DNA of 64,000 bases from Ensifer sesbaniae (GCF_013283665.1 NZ_JABEKU010000002.1:1920863-1984862), one strand, 5' to 3'; positions 34,392-44,413 are shown, counted from the first letter of the stretch. Program-made: numbers and translations. Notes: generated by a model from the sequence alone, not told the origin.

Positions 34392-35735
34392 ATGTCGAAC
34401 TCCGACTATATCAGGCTGGCCGACGCCATCGCTGCAGAGATCGCGAACGGCACGCTCAAACCGGGCGACCGCCTGCCGCCGCAGCGCCGCTTTGCCTATG
34501 AGCACAAGATTGCCGCCTCGACGGCGAGCCGTGTCTTTTCGGAATTGCTGCGTCGCGGCCTTGTTGTGGGGGAAGTGGGCCGAGGCACGTTCGTGTCGGG
34601 TGAGCCCCGGCGCGGCGCGGAGGCGCTCGGCGAACCGCGTGGCATCCGGATAGACTTGGAATTCAACTATCCAATTCTGCCCGAACAGACTGCGCTGATC
34701 GGGAGGAGCCTCGCGGGCTTGGAAAAGCTCGCGGCCCTCGACGTTGCGTTGCGGCAGGTAACCAGCACCGGAACGGCCGCGGAGCGAAGCGTGGCCGCCG
34801 AATTTCTGTCACGAGGCGGATGGTCCCCAACGACCGAGCAGCTCGTTTTTACCGGCAACGGTCGGCAGGCCATTGGCGCGGCGCTCGCCGCCCTCGTTCC
34901 GACCGGCGGCCGATGCGGCGTGGAGGCGTTGACCTATCCCTTCATCAAGGGGATTGCCGTCCGGTTGGGCATCATGCTGGTGCCACTAGCGATGGACGAG
35001 GACGGCGTGCGGCCGGACTCGGTGCTGAAGGCGCACCAGGAGGCCCGGCTCTCGGCGATTTACGTCCAGCCGGCGGCGCAGAACCCGCTCGGCACGACGA
35101 TGTCTCCGGCGCGGCGAAGCGATCTGATCCGGGTCGTCGAAGCCCTCGACCTCCCGGTCATCGAGGATCGCGTCTACAGTTTTCTCGAGGACGACCTGCC
35201 GCTCGCCGCGCTCGCGCCGGAATCGTGCGTCGTCGTCGACAGCCTGTCCAAGCGGGTCGCGCCGGGCCTGTCGCTCGGATTCATCGTCCCGCCGCTGCGC
35301 TTGCGTGAGAGCATGATGGCATCGGTGCGTTCCGGCGGCTGGTCCACGTCGGGCCTTGCCTTCGCCGCAGCGCTGCGGATGATGGGCGATGGCACCGTTG
35401 CCGAGCTGGTCAGGTTGAAGCGGCTTGACGCGCGTTCCCGGCAGAAACTCGCGGCCGACCGCCTCTCTGGCTTCGAAGTGCAGGCGAACCGGAACTGCTT
35501 CCACCTTTGGCTCACGCTGCCACCCCACTGGCGTTCGCAAAGTTTCGTCGTTGCTGCCGCCAGGCGCGATATCGCATTGACTCCCTCCACGACCTTCGCG
35601 GTCATGCCCGGCCATGCGCCAAATGCTGTCAGACTGGCGCTGGCGACCCCTACGATGGACCAACTCGATAGCGGTCTGCGCACGTTGGCCGGATTGTTGA
35701 ATGCGAGAGAGGAAGACCTCTATTCTACGGAATAG
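34392..35735 (+). CDS. MocR-type regulator (GntR HTH fused to class I aminotransferase domain)
   Basis: A 447-residue chimeric regulator. Residues 1-70 are a GntR winged helix (LADAIAAEIANGTLKPGDRL, then HKIAASTASRVFSELLRRG). The rest is an aminotransferase-fold domain with the PLP lysine in SLSKRVAPGLSLGF, preceded by VIEDRVYSF and YVQPAAQNPLGT. Such proteins sense PLP adducts of amino compounds and often activate divergent genes. The divergent TauE/SafE exporter is the natural target. Confidence 0.92.
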   Translation: MSNSDYIRLADAIAAEIANGTLKPGDRLPPQRRFAYEHKIAASTASRVFSELLRRGLVVGEVGRGTFVSGEPRRGAEALGEPRGIRIDLEFNYPILPEQTALIGRSLAGLEKLAALDVALRQVTSTGTAAERSVAAEFLSRGGWSPTTEQLVFTGNGRQAIGAALAALVPTGGRCGVEALTYPFIKGIAVRLGIMLVPLAMDEDGVRPDSVLKAHQEARLSAIYVQPAAQNPLGTTMSPARRSDLIRVVEALDLPVIEDRVYSFLEDDLPLAALAPESCVVVDSLSKRVAPGLSLGFIVPPLRLRESMMASVRSGGWSTSGLAFAAALRMMGDGTVAELVRLKRLDARSRQKLAADRLSGFEVQANRNCFHLWLTLPPHWRSQSFVVAAARRDIALTPSTTFAVMPGHAPNAVRLALATPTMDQLDSGLRTLAGLLNAREEDLYSTE

Positions 35736-36427
35736 TGGCTCTGAGCTGCCTCCTGTAGATATGCGGCGGTGGCGCAACGTGGGCCCGAAGAACGCATGGG
35801 AAAGGGAAGATTTGTCGCACTCTTAGATGAATCCAATGTCATCGAGGCCGATCGATACCATCCGGCCGATGCTCAAAAAGAGCCATTGGACGGACCTTTG
35901 CCGATGGCGAAACCGAAATCGCCCCATTTCTTGCATGCCGGGTATTCTGTCGTTTGGCACCCAACCATAAGAATGCGGCCGTTTCTTTCTTGGTTGGCAT
36001 TTAATTTGAGATTCCGTCGGTGTCACGCTGTTGACCGTTGACGAACTGGTCGGGCAGTATCCGGCCCCCATTCGCTGCGTGCAAAAGTAGCTCGAAGTCG
36101 CTGCCCGCCCAATCGGCGCGAGCCGGTGTTGATGACTTCCGGCGTGTTCATGTTTCCCTCGGCTGTGCCGCAGCGTGGGCGCTTCCAGGAGGTTCATTTT
36201 ACCCTTGCGATTGCACCGAGCTGGGCGCGCGGCGCGATTTTGCGCCCGCGGCGTTACGGCACCCAGACGTTCTGCTTGCTTGGTCACGATGTTCCGGCTG
36301 GCTTAAGGTTGAATTGCGCGCGGTCGAGGAGGCTTAAGAGACGCTGACCTGGGCCACCGATCGCAGGCGTGTCTTACTCATAATTCCTGTAGTAGACGAC
36401 GAGTCGTCTTTATCCTATCGGTTGCAT
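35736..36427. other. Long intergenic stretch with a perfect inverted repeat near its end
   Basis: No gene is supported in 692 bases. At 36394-36409, AGACGAC-GA-GTCGTCT forms a perfect 7-base inverted repeat with a 2-base spacer, too tight for a hairpin, 19 bases before the nucleotidyltransferase gene. It could be an operator for that gene. Confidence 0.45.
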
Positions 36428-37337
36428 ATGAAAGCGAGCCTCGAACATCTGCCCGAGAAGAAGCAGCGCGAGCTTGCCCGCGTTGTGGAGATCATCCACG
36501 AGGAGTTTGCCGATACGCTCGAGGGTGGCTCGGCCGACTTCAAGAAGTGTGGGCGGATCCTGAAGATCATCCTCTTCGGCTCCTACGCCCGCGGCACCTT
36601 TGTTGACGAACCGCATACGATGAAGGGCTATCGCTCGGATTACGATATCCTCGTCATCGTCAATTCGAAGAAGCTCGCAGAACCGCAATACTGACAAGGC
36701 GACCGACCGTCTGATTTGGGACAAGGGCGTCTCGACGCCGGTTGGGCTGATCATCCATGGCGCCCGGGAGGTGAACAACTTCCTTGCGGACGGACAGTAT
36801 ATCTTCGTCGACATTCTGCGCGAGGGCATTGTGCTCTACGAACTCGATGACCGGCCGCTGGCCGAGCCGAAACGACTCTCGCCGGCCGACGCGCTTAGGG
36901 TGGCGAACGAGCATTTCGAAAGACAATATGCGAGCGCGAATTACTTTTGTCAGTTGGCTCGATACGCCATCTCTGACAAGCAACGAAATCACGCAGCGTT
37001 TAATTTGCACCAAGCAGTAGAGACTGCCTATTCCTGCGTGCTCCTCACCCTTACCAACTACAGCCCGCCGTCGCACAACCTCAAATTTCTCCGCGGTCTC
37101 GCCGAGGATCGTGATCGGCGGCTCGTCGAGGCCTGGCCGCGCGATCAGCACCGCTTCAGCGCCTGGTACAACATTTCGAACGAAGCTTATGTGAAGGCAC
37201 GCTACTCCAAGCACTTCGAGATCACCGAGGAAGGGCTCAGCTGGCTTCTCGAGCGGACCGAGCATCTCCTTCGCCTCGTCGAGACGATCTGTCAGGAGCG
37301 GCTGACCGAGCTGGCTCGGGCAGCGGACGCCACCTGA
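36428..37337 (+). pseudogene. Nucleotidyltransferase-HEPN domain protein, split by a 2-base deletion
   Basis: The first part (36428-36694) encodes an MNT-type nucleotidyltransferase domain with IILFGSYARGTFVDEP and SDYDILVIV. Translation stops at TGA after AEPQY. From 36695 on, a different frame continues as KATDRLIWDKGVSTPVGLII and HGAREVNNF, then the HEPN domain (NHAAFNLHQAVETAYSCVLL, YSPPSHNLKFLRGLAE) to 37337. Adding two bases (GG) at the TACTG-ACAAG junction would restore one frame of about 304 residues (reading Y-W-D-K). It is either a true frameshift mutation or an assembly error. These proteins are thought to modify nucleic acids or proteins in stress or toxin contexts. Confidence 0.85.
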
Positions 37338-37794
37338 GCCCTCGTCTTGGTCGGATGGTCGGGTCGATGGTTCGACCGCGCGATCATGCAAGGCATCGTC
37401 ACTCCCGACGATCTTCTCTTCAGGGTAGGCCGCTTCCATCGGCAATCGCAACCGCGATCGGTTTCGGGAAATTCAGCGGCGCAAGGAGGCAGGCGGTGAG
37501 AGACTGCAATCCCGCCATTCAACTGCGCGTCGGCCCGATTCGTTTTCCCGGTGGCACTGATAGCGCGCCACCACATGCGCTGGCCCCATGCGCCAGTTTG
37601 GCTTTCCTCCAGAAATATTTTTCTTCTCAGTGACCGCGGCGACGGAACGCCGCGGGGCCCATTGGGGCGCCGGGCGTTGAGGACGTTTCTCGCCTCGGGG
37701 AAGGCGGCTATAGACCCCGGCTGTCGGCTCGATACGGGGCGTTGGAAGGGACTTGTTAACCTTCATTTCCTATCGCTTAGAAGGCCCCGCGGCG
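37338..37794. other. Intergenic stretch upstream of ftsK
   Basis: These 457 bases contain no recognisable gene. They should hold the ftsK promoter, but I do not see a convincing -35/-10 pair. Confidence 0.4.
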
Positions 37795-40701
37795 ATGTCT
37801 CTAGCTCTTCCAGGACCCATGCGTATTCCCAGGACAAACTTCTCACAGGCTGCTTTGCATGATGCAAACCAGGCGGATTATTTCGATGGTCCGCATGACG
37901 ATGCGTTGAGCGGTATGCCCACCCATGAGGCGGAAACCGCCGACCCCTATCAGTTGTACGAGGCGCCGGCGGCGCCCCGCCGTCCGGCCAACCAGCAGGC
38001 CGAAACGTTTGGCCGCGCGACGCGCCTTTATGGTCAGGGCTCGGCCTATGCGCCGGCACAGGTGACCGCGACGACCAGCGAGCCGCTGCCGACGTTGTCG
38101 GAGATTGCCGGCCACTATGGCGATTCGACCTGGGAGAGCCATTTCTTCCTGGCGCCGAACGTCCGCTTCACCCGTACGCCGGAGCGCGAATTCATGAAGC
38201 GGCGCGCGCCGCAGGTCGGGGAACGCGAAACCGCCACCGGCGAAACGTCGGCGGCCGAAGTCGACGCGGCAACCGTCGAGGTGGTGGTGGAGCCTGTGCC
38301 AGCTTCTGCCGAAGTAATCGAGCTCGCCGTGACGGTACCGGCCGAACCGGTGCAGACGGAAGCATCCGCTCCTGCTGTTGGCGCCGGGCCGCGGGCCGAG
38401 GTCACACTGCCGTCCTATAGCCCATCCGAACTGTTGCGCATGCTGACCAACCAGCTCCCGACCTGGACCGCGGCACAGAACACGATCGAGCCGGCGATGC
38501 TCGAGCGCGCCGAGGCTCCGGCCGATGACAGCGTCTCGCTTGCGCCGGTTCTCACGACGCCGATCGTCGTTTCCGAACCTGTCGCGGAAGTTCAGCCCGC
38601 GCCCGCTCCAGAACCGGCCAGCCCGGCTGCCGATCATAGCGCCGTGCGTTCGAGCTTCCTGTCCGACTTCGCTTTCTTCGAATTCGGCCCGGCCGATGAT
38701 GTCCAAATCGCTGCCGAGGAAGCCACGCACCCAAAGCCCTTCGTCGAGACCCCTGCGCCCGTGCAGATTGCGCCGTTGCCCCCTCCCGTTGCTACTGTCC
38801 CGTCTGCACCGGTGCGTCCGGTCGAAATCCGCCGCATGCCGCCGACGGCGATCACTTCGCTGTTTCGCGTCGTCGATGTCCGCGGCGCGAAGGCAGAGGA
38901 TGTTCCAGCTCCGTTGCAGCCTGCTGTCGCCGCCGAGCCCCTTACGGCGATTGCTCCGGCCCCCGCTGCGATTGCCGAGACACCTGCGGTCGTCGTTACC
39001 ACCGAACCGGAAATCATCGATGCCGAACCGGTCGAAATCGAGCAGCCGGCGCCGGTCGCCTCCAAGGCGGCGATCACCATGCCGGCCCAGGTCACGCGTG
39101 CGCCGAGTGCCTTGCCGCCCATTGGCACCACCGATCGCGCCTCGAGCGCCGACAGCTACGAGTTCCCGTCCGAAGACTTGTTGCAGGAAGCGCCAGTCGG
39201 CCAGGGCTTCTTCATGACCCAGGAGCAGCTCGAACAGAATGCTGGTCTGCTCGAAAGCGTGCTAGAGGACTTCGGCGTCAAGGGGGAGATCATCCATGTT
39301 CGCCCTGGCCCGGTCGTCACCCTCTATGAATTCGAGCCGGCACCCGGTGTGAAATCGTCCCGCGTCATCAACCTCGCAGACGATATCGCCCGCTCCATGT
39401 CGGCGCTTTCGGCCCGCGTCGCGGTTGTCCCCGGGCGCAACGTCATCGGCATCGAACTGCCGAACGCCACCCGCGAGACCGTTTATTTCCGCGAGCTGAT
39501 CGAATCCGTCGATTTCCGCAAGACTGGCTACAAGCTGGCACTCTGCCTCGGCAAGACCATCGGCGGTGAGCCTGTCATCGCCGAGCTTGCGAAGATGCCG
39601 CACCTGCTCGTCGCCGGCACCACCGGCTCGGGCAAGTCGGTGGCGATCAACACGATGATCCTGTCGCTGCTCTACCGGTTGAAGCCTGAAGAGTGCCGTC
39701 TGATCATGGTCGATCCGAAGATGCTCGAGCTCTCCGTCTATGACGGCATCCCGCACCTGCTCACCCCCGTCGTTACCGACCCGAAAAAGGCCGTGATGGC
39801 GCTGAAATGGGCCGTGCGCGAGATGGAAGACCGGTACCGGAAGATGTCCAGGCTCGGTGTGCGCAACATCGACGGCTACAACCAGCGCGCCGCTGCCGCC
39901 CGCGAAAAGGGTGAGCCCGTGATGTGCACGGTTCAGACCGGCTTCGAGAAGGGCACCGGCGAGCCGCTGTTCGAGCAGCAGGAAATGGATCTGGCGCCGA
40001 TGCCCTATATCGTCGTCATCGTCGACGAGATGGCCGACCTGATGATGGTCGCCGGCAAAGAGATCGAAGGCGCGATCCAGCGCCTGGCGCAGATGGCGCG
40101 TGCCGCCGGTATCCACCTGATCATGGCGACGCAGCGTCCGTCGGTCGACGTCATCACCGGCACGATCAAGGCGAACTTCCCGACCCGCATCTCGTTCCAG
40201 GTCACCTCGAAGATCGACAGCCGCACGATCCTCGGCGAACAGGGTGCCGAACAACTGCTCGGCCAAGGCGACATGCTGCACATGCAGGGCGGTGGACGCA
40301 TCGCCCGCGTCCACGGTCCCTTCGTCTCCGACCTGGAGGTCGAACACGTGGTCGCGCATCTGAAGACCCAAGGGCGTCCGGAATACCTCGAGACCGTCAC
40401 GGCCGACGAGGAGGAAGAGGAGCCCCAGGAAGAGACCCCCATTTTCGACAAGAGCGCGCTTGCCTCCGAAGACGGCAACGAACTCTACGACCAGGCGGTC
40501 AAGGTGGTCCTGCGCGACAAGAAGTGCTCGACTTCCTACATTCAGCGCCGCCTCGGCGTCGGCTACAATCGTGCCGCTTCGCTGGTCGAACGCATGGAAA
40601 AGGAAGGCCTCGTCGGTCCCGCCAACCATGTCGGCAAGCGCGAGATCATCTACGGCAACCGCGATCACATGAGTGCGCCCGACAACGACGACATGGATTG
40701 A
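37795..40701 (+). CDS. ftsK: FtsK/SpoIIIE-type DNA translocase without N-terminal membrane segments
   Basis: A 968-residue translocase. About residues 1-450 form a low-complexity Ala/Pro/Glu/Val-rich linker with no hydrophobic spans. About residues 475-800 form the motor: Walker [21 protein letters not shown], Walker [14 protein letters not shown], then [20 protein letters not shown]. The C-terminal gamma winged helix ([20 protein letters not shown]) recognises KOPS-type sequences. Canonical FtsK has four N-terminal spans that anchor it at the septum; their absence suggests a soluble second FtsK or a recruited form. An upstream TTG at 37753 follows GGAAGGG and is an alternative start, which would not add spans. 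A strong terminator follows. Confidence 0.9.
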   Translation: MSLALPGPMRIPRTNFSQAALHDANQADYFDGPHDDALSGMPTHEAETADPYQLYEAPAAPRRPANQQAETFGRATRLYGQGSAYAPAQVTATTSEPLPTLSEIAGHYGDSTWESHFFLAPNVRFTRTPEREFMKRRAPQVGERETATGETSAAEVDAATVEVVVEPVPASAEVIELAVTVPAEPVQTEASAPAVGAGPRAEVTLPSYSPSELLRMLTNQLPTWTAAQNTIEPAMLERAEAPADDSVSLAPVLTTPIVVSEPVAEVQPAPAPEPASPAADHSAVRSSFLSDFAFFEFGPADDVQIAAEEATHPKPFVETPAPVQIAPLPPPVATVPSAPVRPVEIRRMPPTAITSLFRVVDVRGAKAEDVPAPLQPAVAAEPLTAIAPAPAAIAETPAVVVTTEPEIIDAEPVEIEQPAPVASKAAITMPAQVTRAPSALPPIGTTDRASSADSYEFPSEDLLQEAPVGQGFFMTQEQLEQNAGLLESVLEDFGVKGEIIHVRPGPVVTLYEFEPAPGVKSSRVINLADDIARSMSALSARVAVVPGRNVIGIELPNATRETVYFRELIESVDFRKTGYKLALCLGKTIGGEPVIAELAKMPHLLVAGTTGSGKSVAINTMILSLLYRLKPEECRLIMVDPKMLELSVYDGIPHLLTPVVTDPKKAVMALKWAVREMEDRYRKMSRLGVRNIDGYNQRAAAAREKGEPVMCTVQTGFEKGTGEPLFEQQEMDLAPMPYIVVIVDEMADLMMVAGKEIEGAIQRLAQMARAAGIHLIMATQRPSVDVITGTIKANFPTRISFQVTSKIDSRTILGEQGAEQLLGQGDMLHMQGGGRIARVHGPFVSDLEVEHVVAHLKTQGRPEYLETVTADEEEEEPQEETPIFDKSALASEDGNELYDQAVKVVLRDKKCSTSYIQRRLGVGYNRAASLVERMEKEGLVGPANHVGKREIIYGNRDHMSAPDNDDMD

Positions 40702-40734
40702 TTGGGGTTCGCCTTCCGCAACCGGTGTCGATTT

Positions 40735-40786
40735 GAAGCGCTCCGTGTTCCCGCAGTGCGGCGACACGGAGCGCTTCTTTGTTCTT
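40735..40786 (+). terminator. Rho-independent terminator of ftsK
   Basis: A perfect 14-base stem, GAAGCGCTCCGTGT (40735-40748) with ACACGGAGCGCTTC (40764-40777), is followed by the T-rich run TTTGTTCTT. It lies 33 bases after the ftsK stop. Confidence 0.88.
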
Positions 40787-40883
40787 CTTATACCTTAGAT
40801 ATCCGGTTGGCGGCCTGTCGCGCAAAGGTGCGCGACGGTATTGCGATAGCGACGCGCTTGTCTGCGCGGTCCACACGGACGGA

Positions 40884-41762
40884 TCAAGCCGAGGCTGTCC
40901 CGCTTTTGGGGTGGCCTGCGCGGCAGCAGTTCTTGAGCATCCTGCCGGATCCGCAAGGGCAGGGGTCGTTGCCGCGCAATTGCAGCCGGCCGACCAGCGG
41001 CAATAACGCCGCAGAGGGAAGTATTCCCGCCGTCAAGATCGCCAGTTTCGCGGAAATGCCGGGAATGACCAGCCGCCGGCGTGCTTTGAAGCCTCGCCAG
41101 GCGCATATTGCCACATATTCCGGAGTGACTTTTGGCAAAACCTTGAACAATGCAGCCCTATTGGCGCCAGACTTTTCGAGGAATTCGGTCGATACCGGCC
41201 CCGGCGCAACGCAGGTCACCGCTACGCCCGCCTTTCGGGTCTCCTGATGCAGTGCTGCGGAAAAGGAGTGCACGAATGCCTTGCTTGCATAATACATCGC
41301 CATGTACGGGCCGGGGACGAAACTGGCAACCGAAGCCAGGTTGATGACGCCACCACGGCGTCGTGCCACCATGCCAGGCAACAGGCGCAATGTCAGGTCA
41401 GCCAGGGCGCGAATGTTGACGTCGATCATTCCAATCTGGTCAGCAATTGGCAAAGCAGTCGCCCCGCCGCGCAACCCGTAGCCGGCACTATTGACGAGAA
41501 CGTCGCAGACGAGGTCTCGGCTTGACAGGAATTCTTCCAGGTCCGTCGTTGCGTCGTCTGAGGTGAGGTCGAGCGCAAGGGCGAATGCCGTGCCGCCCGC
41601 CTGCACGATCGTGGTTTCCACCGCTCGCAGGTTTTCCATCGATCGCGCGATCAGGACGACGGGTGAACCGTCCCGTGCGGCAAGCTCGGCAATTGCTCTG
41701 CCTATGCCCCTGGACGCTCCGACGACGACGATTGCCGGCTGTGGCTTTTGATCTGACGTCAT
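40884..41762 (-). CDS. Short-chain dehydrogenase with C-terminal SEC-C zinc motif
   Basis: A 292-residue protein. The SDR core is intact: cofactor motif VVGASRGIGRA, NSAGYG, and catalytic YYASKAF with an upstream serine in NLASVASF. After the core comes a hydrophobic stretch (LAILTAGILPSAALLPLVG), and then, at about residues 261-277, a complete SEC-C zinc motif, RGNDPCPCGSGRMLKNCCR. This motif is best known at the end of SecA, where it binds zinc and helps partner binding. Its fusion to an SDR is unusual. The gene overlaps the upstream E2-like gene by four bases and is the last of three. Confidence 0.88.
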   Translation of the reverse strand: MTSDQKPQPAIVVVGASRGIGRAIAELAARDGSPVVLIARSMENLRAVETTIVQAGGTAFALALDLTSDDATTDLEEFLSSRDLVCDVLVNSAGYGLRGGATALPIADQIGMIDVNIRALADLTLRLLPGMVARRRGGVINLASVASFVPGPYMAMYYASKAFVHSFSAALHQETRKAGVAVTCVAPGPVSTEFLEKSGANRAALFKVLPKVTPEYVAICAWRGFKARRRLVIPGISAKLAILTAGILPSAALLPLVGRLQLRGNDPCPCGSGRMLKNCCRAGHPKSGTASA

Positions 41763-42544
41763 GCCGACGACTCCGACGCCGCAATTGGCGGGATTCCAAC
41801 TTCGGACAGGCTCGCCACTTCCTCAGCGACCTCTCCGTTCAGTATTTCTTCGAAACGAACTAAGGCACGCGCCACGTTGGCTCCGTCCATGACGCGATGA
41901 TCATAGTGAATGCGCACAGTGACCGATCCGTCCTCGCCGATCGGTCCATAGTTGAGGAGCGTCGTGAGCGGCGTCAGCGGATTGAGCGACTCGGCGCCGA
42001 GACCGGAATAGACAGACAACTGAAAGGTGCCGAATCGATGACCCCGTTGACGTCCCATGTTCAGACTGAGCCACATCAGCAGCCGTCGCAGCGGCGTCGG
42101 CAACCGCGCAATCTTCAGTGCGCGTCGGAACTCCCGGATCTCAAGCACCGGACGTGATCGCGCCTCCTGGAGCAAGACGCTCAACTCGGGAATGGACCGG
42201 CGCTCCGGCGTTTTGATCGTACTGAGAAGCACAACCTTTTCACCCTCGTGTTCGCGCTCATGCGCAATGGACGCAATGCTTCCCGGGTATTCATAGAGCT
42301 GCGTTTTCGGCAGCTTGACATAAGCCCGACGAAACTCCGGGAGCTCCCTCGAAAGAAGCCCATAACCTTTGAGAAAGAGGACCGTCCATGACGGGCGTTC
42401 TGACTGGCTGATCCTGGCGCTCTGCAGCGCGCGGATGTTCATTTGCCTTTGTACCGTAACCCGCGGCACGGCTATCGAAAACCTCATGAGATCCCCGACA
42501 AGGCGTCGTCCTGCAGAAAGCTTGACCGGTCGGCCCCGCATCAT
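41759..42544 (-). CDS. E2-like acyltransferase domain protein without lipoyl domain
   Basis: A 261-residue protein resembling the catalytic domain of 2-oxoacid dehydrogenase E2 subunits or chloramphenicol acetyltransferase. The active-site motif near the C terminus is YDHRVMDGANVARAL, and SVYSGLGAESLNPLTPL precedes it. There is no lipoyl or E1/E3-binding domain, and no E1 or E3 genes are nearby, so it is not a normal dehydrogenase complex subunit. It probably transfers an acyl group to a small molecule or lipid. It is coupled to the SDR downstream (ATGA) and follows the ICMT-like gene by seven bases. Confidence 0.8.
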   Translation of the reverse strand: MMRGRPVKLSAGRRLVGDLMRFSIAVPRVTVQRQMNIRALQSARISQSERPSWTVLFLKGYGLLSRELPEFRRAYVKLPKTQLYEYPGSIASIAHEREHEGEKVVLLSTIKTPERRSIPELSVLLQEARSRPVLEIREFRRALKIARLPTPLRRLLMWLSLNMGRQRGHRFGTFQLSVYSGLGAESLNPLTPLTTLLNYGPIGEDGSVTVRIHYDHRVMDGANVARALVRFEEILNGEVAEEVASLSEVGIPPIAASESSA

Positions 42545-42551
42545 GCCACCT

Positions 42552-43145
42552 CTAATAAAGATAGGGTATTATCCGCTTCGTCCTGTCCATGTAGGCGCGA
42601 TATTCAGGACCGAAGAATTCCAGCATCAGGCGCTCCTCCTTGCCCACGCGCAAGAAAAAAAGCAAAGCGAAGCCGAGGATGCCCGCAAGCCCAACCACCC
42701 AGTTTGACAGCAAAAACATCTGGCCGATTCCCATGAGCAGGAAACTCGTATACATCGGGTGGCGCACGAGGGCGTAGGGCCCATTGCTGATCAACTGATG
42801 CTTTTCGCGAATCTCCAGCGAGATCGACCAGTTGCGGCCGAGTGCCTTGTGGGTCCGACGGAATGTCCACAGCGCCATGGCAAAGATGAGCGCGCCAAGG
42901 CCCACCATCCATGGAAGTGCGGGATAGTCGGCAAATCTCGGGATTCCCGTTGCAACATAAAGCCCAGGCACAATGGCAAGGCCCAGCAGGGCGGCGGCCA
43001 GGCCCACAGTATCGGTTGGTGAGCGCCGACTGCTCATCACCCGTACACGCCTTGCGCGGCGCTCGAATGGGTAGCGGACAACATACCAAGCCACAATGCC
43101 TATGACCCAGAGGATTTCGCCGATGGAGGCGACGGATATGTTCAC
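42552..43145 (-). CDS. ICMT/PEMT-family membrane methyltransferase
   Basis: A 197-residue integral membrane protein with about five spans. The C-terminal motif SNGPYALVRHPMYTSFLLMG, followed by RVGKEERLMLEFFGPEYRAY, is the SAM-binding signature of the isoprenylcysteine carboxyl methyltransferase/phospholipid methyltransferase family. In bacteria these enzymes methylate lipids or small molecules, as protein prenylation is absent. The GTG start at 43145 has an AGGTGG ribosome binding site. First gene of the three-gene operon with the acyltransferase and SDR. Confidence 0.85.
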   Translation of the reverse strand: MNISVASIGEILWVIGIVAWYVVRYPFERRARRVRVMSSRRSPTDTVGLAAALLGLAIVPGLYVATGIPRFADYPALPWMVGLGALIFAMALWTFRRTHKALGRNWSISLEIREKHQLISNGPYALVRHPMYTSFLLMGIGQMFLLSNWVVGLAGILGFALLFFLRVGKEERLMLEFFGPEYRAYMDRTKRIIPYLY

Positions 43146-43330
43146 GTTGAACCACCTAAGTTCCCGCTGCGGTGCTGAACGCCGCTGCGGTTGTCAAGTA
43201 CAAACGGCATGATCGCTCCCGCCTGACACGTGCCGGTGCTGCAGTCGCGAGGCACAATGGCTTGGTCGGATTTCGATCGCCGTTTACGGGCATAAAGGGC
43301 AACTGTTGGCGGCGCAATCGTTCTTTGGGC

Positions 43331-43352
43331 ATCTGATAAGACGCGCGGCGCT
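43331..43352. repeat. Partial copy of the palindromic intergenic repeat
   Basis: The reverse complement of 43331-43352 reads CAGCGCCGCGCGTCTTATCA plus GA and matches 23249-23270 without mismatch. Only half of the first hairpin is present. It lies just downstream of the lipoprotein gene at 43367. Confidence 0.7.
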
Positions 43353-43366
43353 GGGGCAGGTCAAAT

Positions 43367-43939
43367 TCAACCGCCGTTCATTTCGCGAAGCCTTGTAATG
43401 AATTGCTGCGGTCTGAGCCAGATGCCGGGAGTCTTGTAGCCCATGGAGCGCGCGATGTCGGCCACAAAGGCATTGCAGTTGTAGAGCGACGCATGCCAGA
43501 ATTTGGCTTCGCCTTTGAGCTTTCGGATCTTGGCGACGACGTCCCGATACTCCGGTTCGGTCAACATGACGCGCCAACTTGCAGACCGGTACTGTTCCTC
43601 CAGGTCCCCGTCGCTCGCGCCGGTTTCAGCCGGGACGGGCAGAACATGGCCGAGAACGTAGGGAGCGGTATCGTTTGTTGCCGGGGCAAGTCCGGCAACC
43701 TCCGGATTGACCATTGCCCCCGACTTGCTGAGGCGGCCGAAAACCACATAGGAGTGGCCGTAGCTGAGCGCATAACGAGAGCGAAATTCGATGAAATAGC
43801 CCTGTTCGCGCTGCTGTGTCGCGCTGCCCGCAACGCTTGAGACAAACCGTGGCTGAGGACTCTTATCTTGCGATTGACATGCCGTAACCGCCAATGCGGC
43901 CAAGACAGCGAACGAAATACGACCTCGTGAACGCTTCAT
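43367..43939 (-). CDS. Putative lipoprotein with papain-like His/Cys motifs
   Basis: A 190-residue protein with a lipoprotein signal peptide: after MKRSRGRI comes a hydrophobic core and the lipobox LAVTAC (Cys21). The mature part holds YGHSYVVFGR and later SLYNCNAFVADIARSMGYKT. A conserved His followed by an Asn-Cys pair recalls permuted NlpC/P60-like or DUF4105-like hydrolases, but I cannot assign the family with certainty. It would sit in the outer or inner membrane facing the periplasm, near two other envelope genes. Confidence 0.72.
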   Translation of the reverse strand: MKRSRGRISFAVLAALAVTACQSQDKSPQPRFVSSVAGSATQQREQGYFIEFRSRYALSYGHSYVVFGRLSKSGAMVNPEVAGLAPATNDTAPYVLGHVLPVPAETGASDGDLEEQYRSASWRVMLTEPEYRDVVAKIRKLKGEAKFWHASLYNCNAFVADIARSMGYKTPGIWLRPQQFITRLREMNGG

Positions 43940-44091
43940 TACTGCGCCATATCTCCCGAATTCTGATGAGCCTTTGGATTTGCCACTTTAGGGGGCGTTC
44001 CGATCTCCCGTGCTGCGACGTGTGACCGGGCCGGCCACGATCAGATAGGGCGGGAAGGACCGTGAGGCCCTCCCCGAACTAAGGTCTGTAA

Positions 44092-44223
44092 CTATTTGTA
44101 AACGGGCGCTGGTTCTTCGGCCACTGGTGGCGGCGCCTTGCCTTTTCCTTTGCCGATGGTCCCGCAGGCGGCGAGGCTGGCAACCGAAAGCAACGCAACT
44201 GTAACGATTAGAATTCTGCTCAT
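44092..44223 (-). CDS. Small lipoprotein, 43 residues
   Basis: A very short gene with an AAAGGA ribosome binding site seven bases before the ATG. The product starts MSRILIVTVALLSVASLAAC, which is a complete lipoprotein signal peptide with lipobox LAAC (Cys20). The mature peptide has only 24 residues, Lys/Pro/Glu-rich (GKGKGKAPPPVAEEPAPVYK). It resembles entericidin-like and other tiny envelope lipoproteins; its role is unknown. Confidence 0.75.
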   Translation of the reverse strand: MSRILIVTVALLSVASLAACGTIGKGKGKAPPPVAEEPAPVYK

Positions 44224-44413
44224 CAATAAGTCCTTTCCTCTCTGGTCGGAATGGGTATTCGAAGGCAACATTCATAGTATTAGTGGCAATTCAAGATTCG
44301 GCCTAGTGCGGAAAGGGCACACTGGTCATCCGGTTTATCGTTACCGAATTTTAAACAGTGCGCCAAAAGCATGTCGGCCTTACCCCAATACCGCAGTCAG
44401 ATAGAGTACGCCA

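Noticed and set aside
39262-40767. Minus-strand open frame of 501 codons
   Set aside because: It is antisense to the FtsK motor domain and covers the terminator; no motif is seen.
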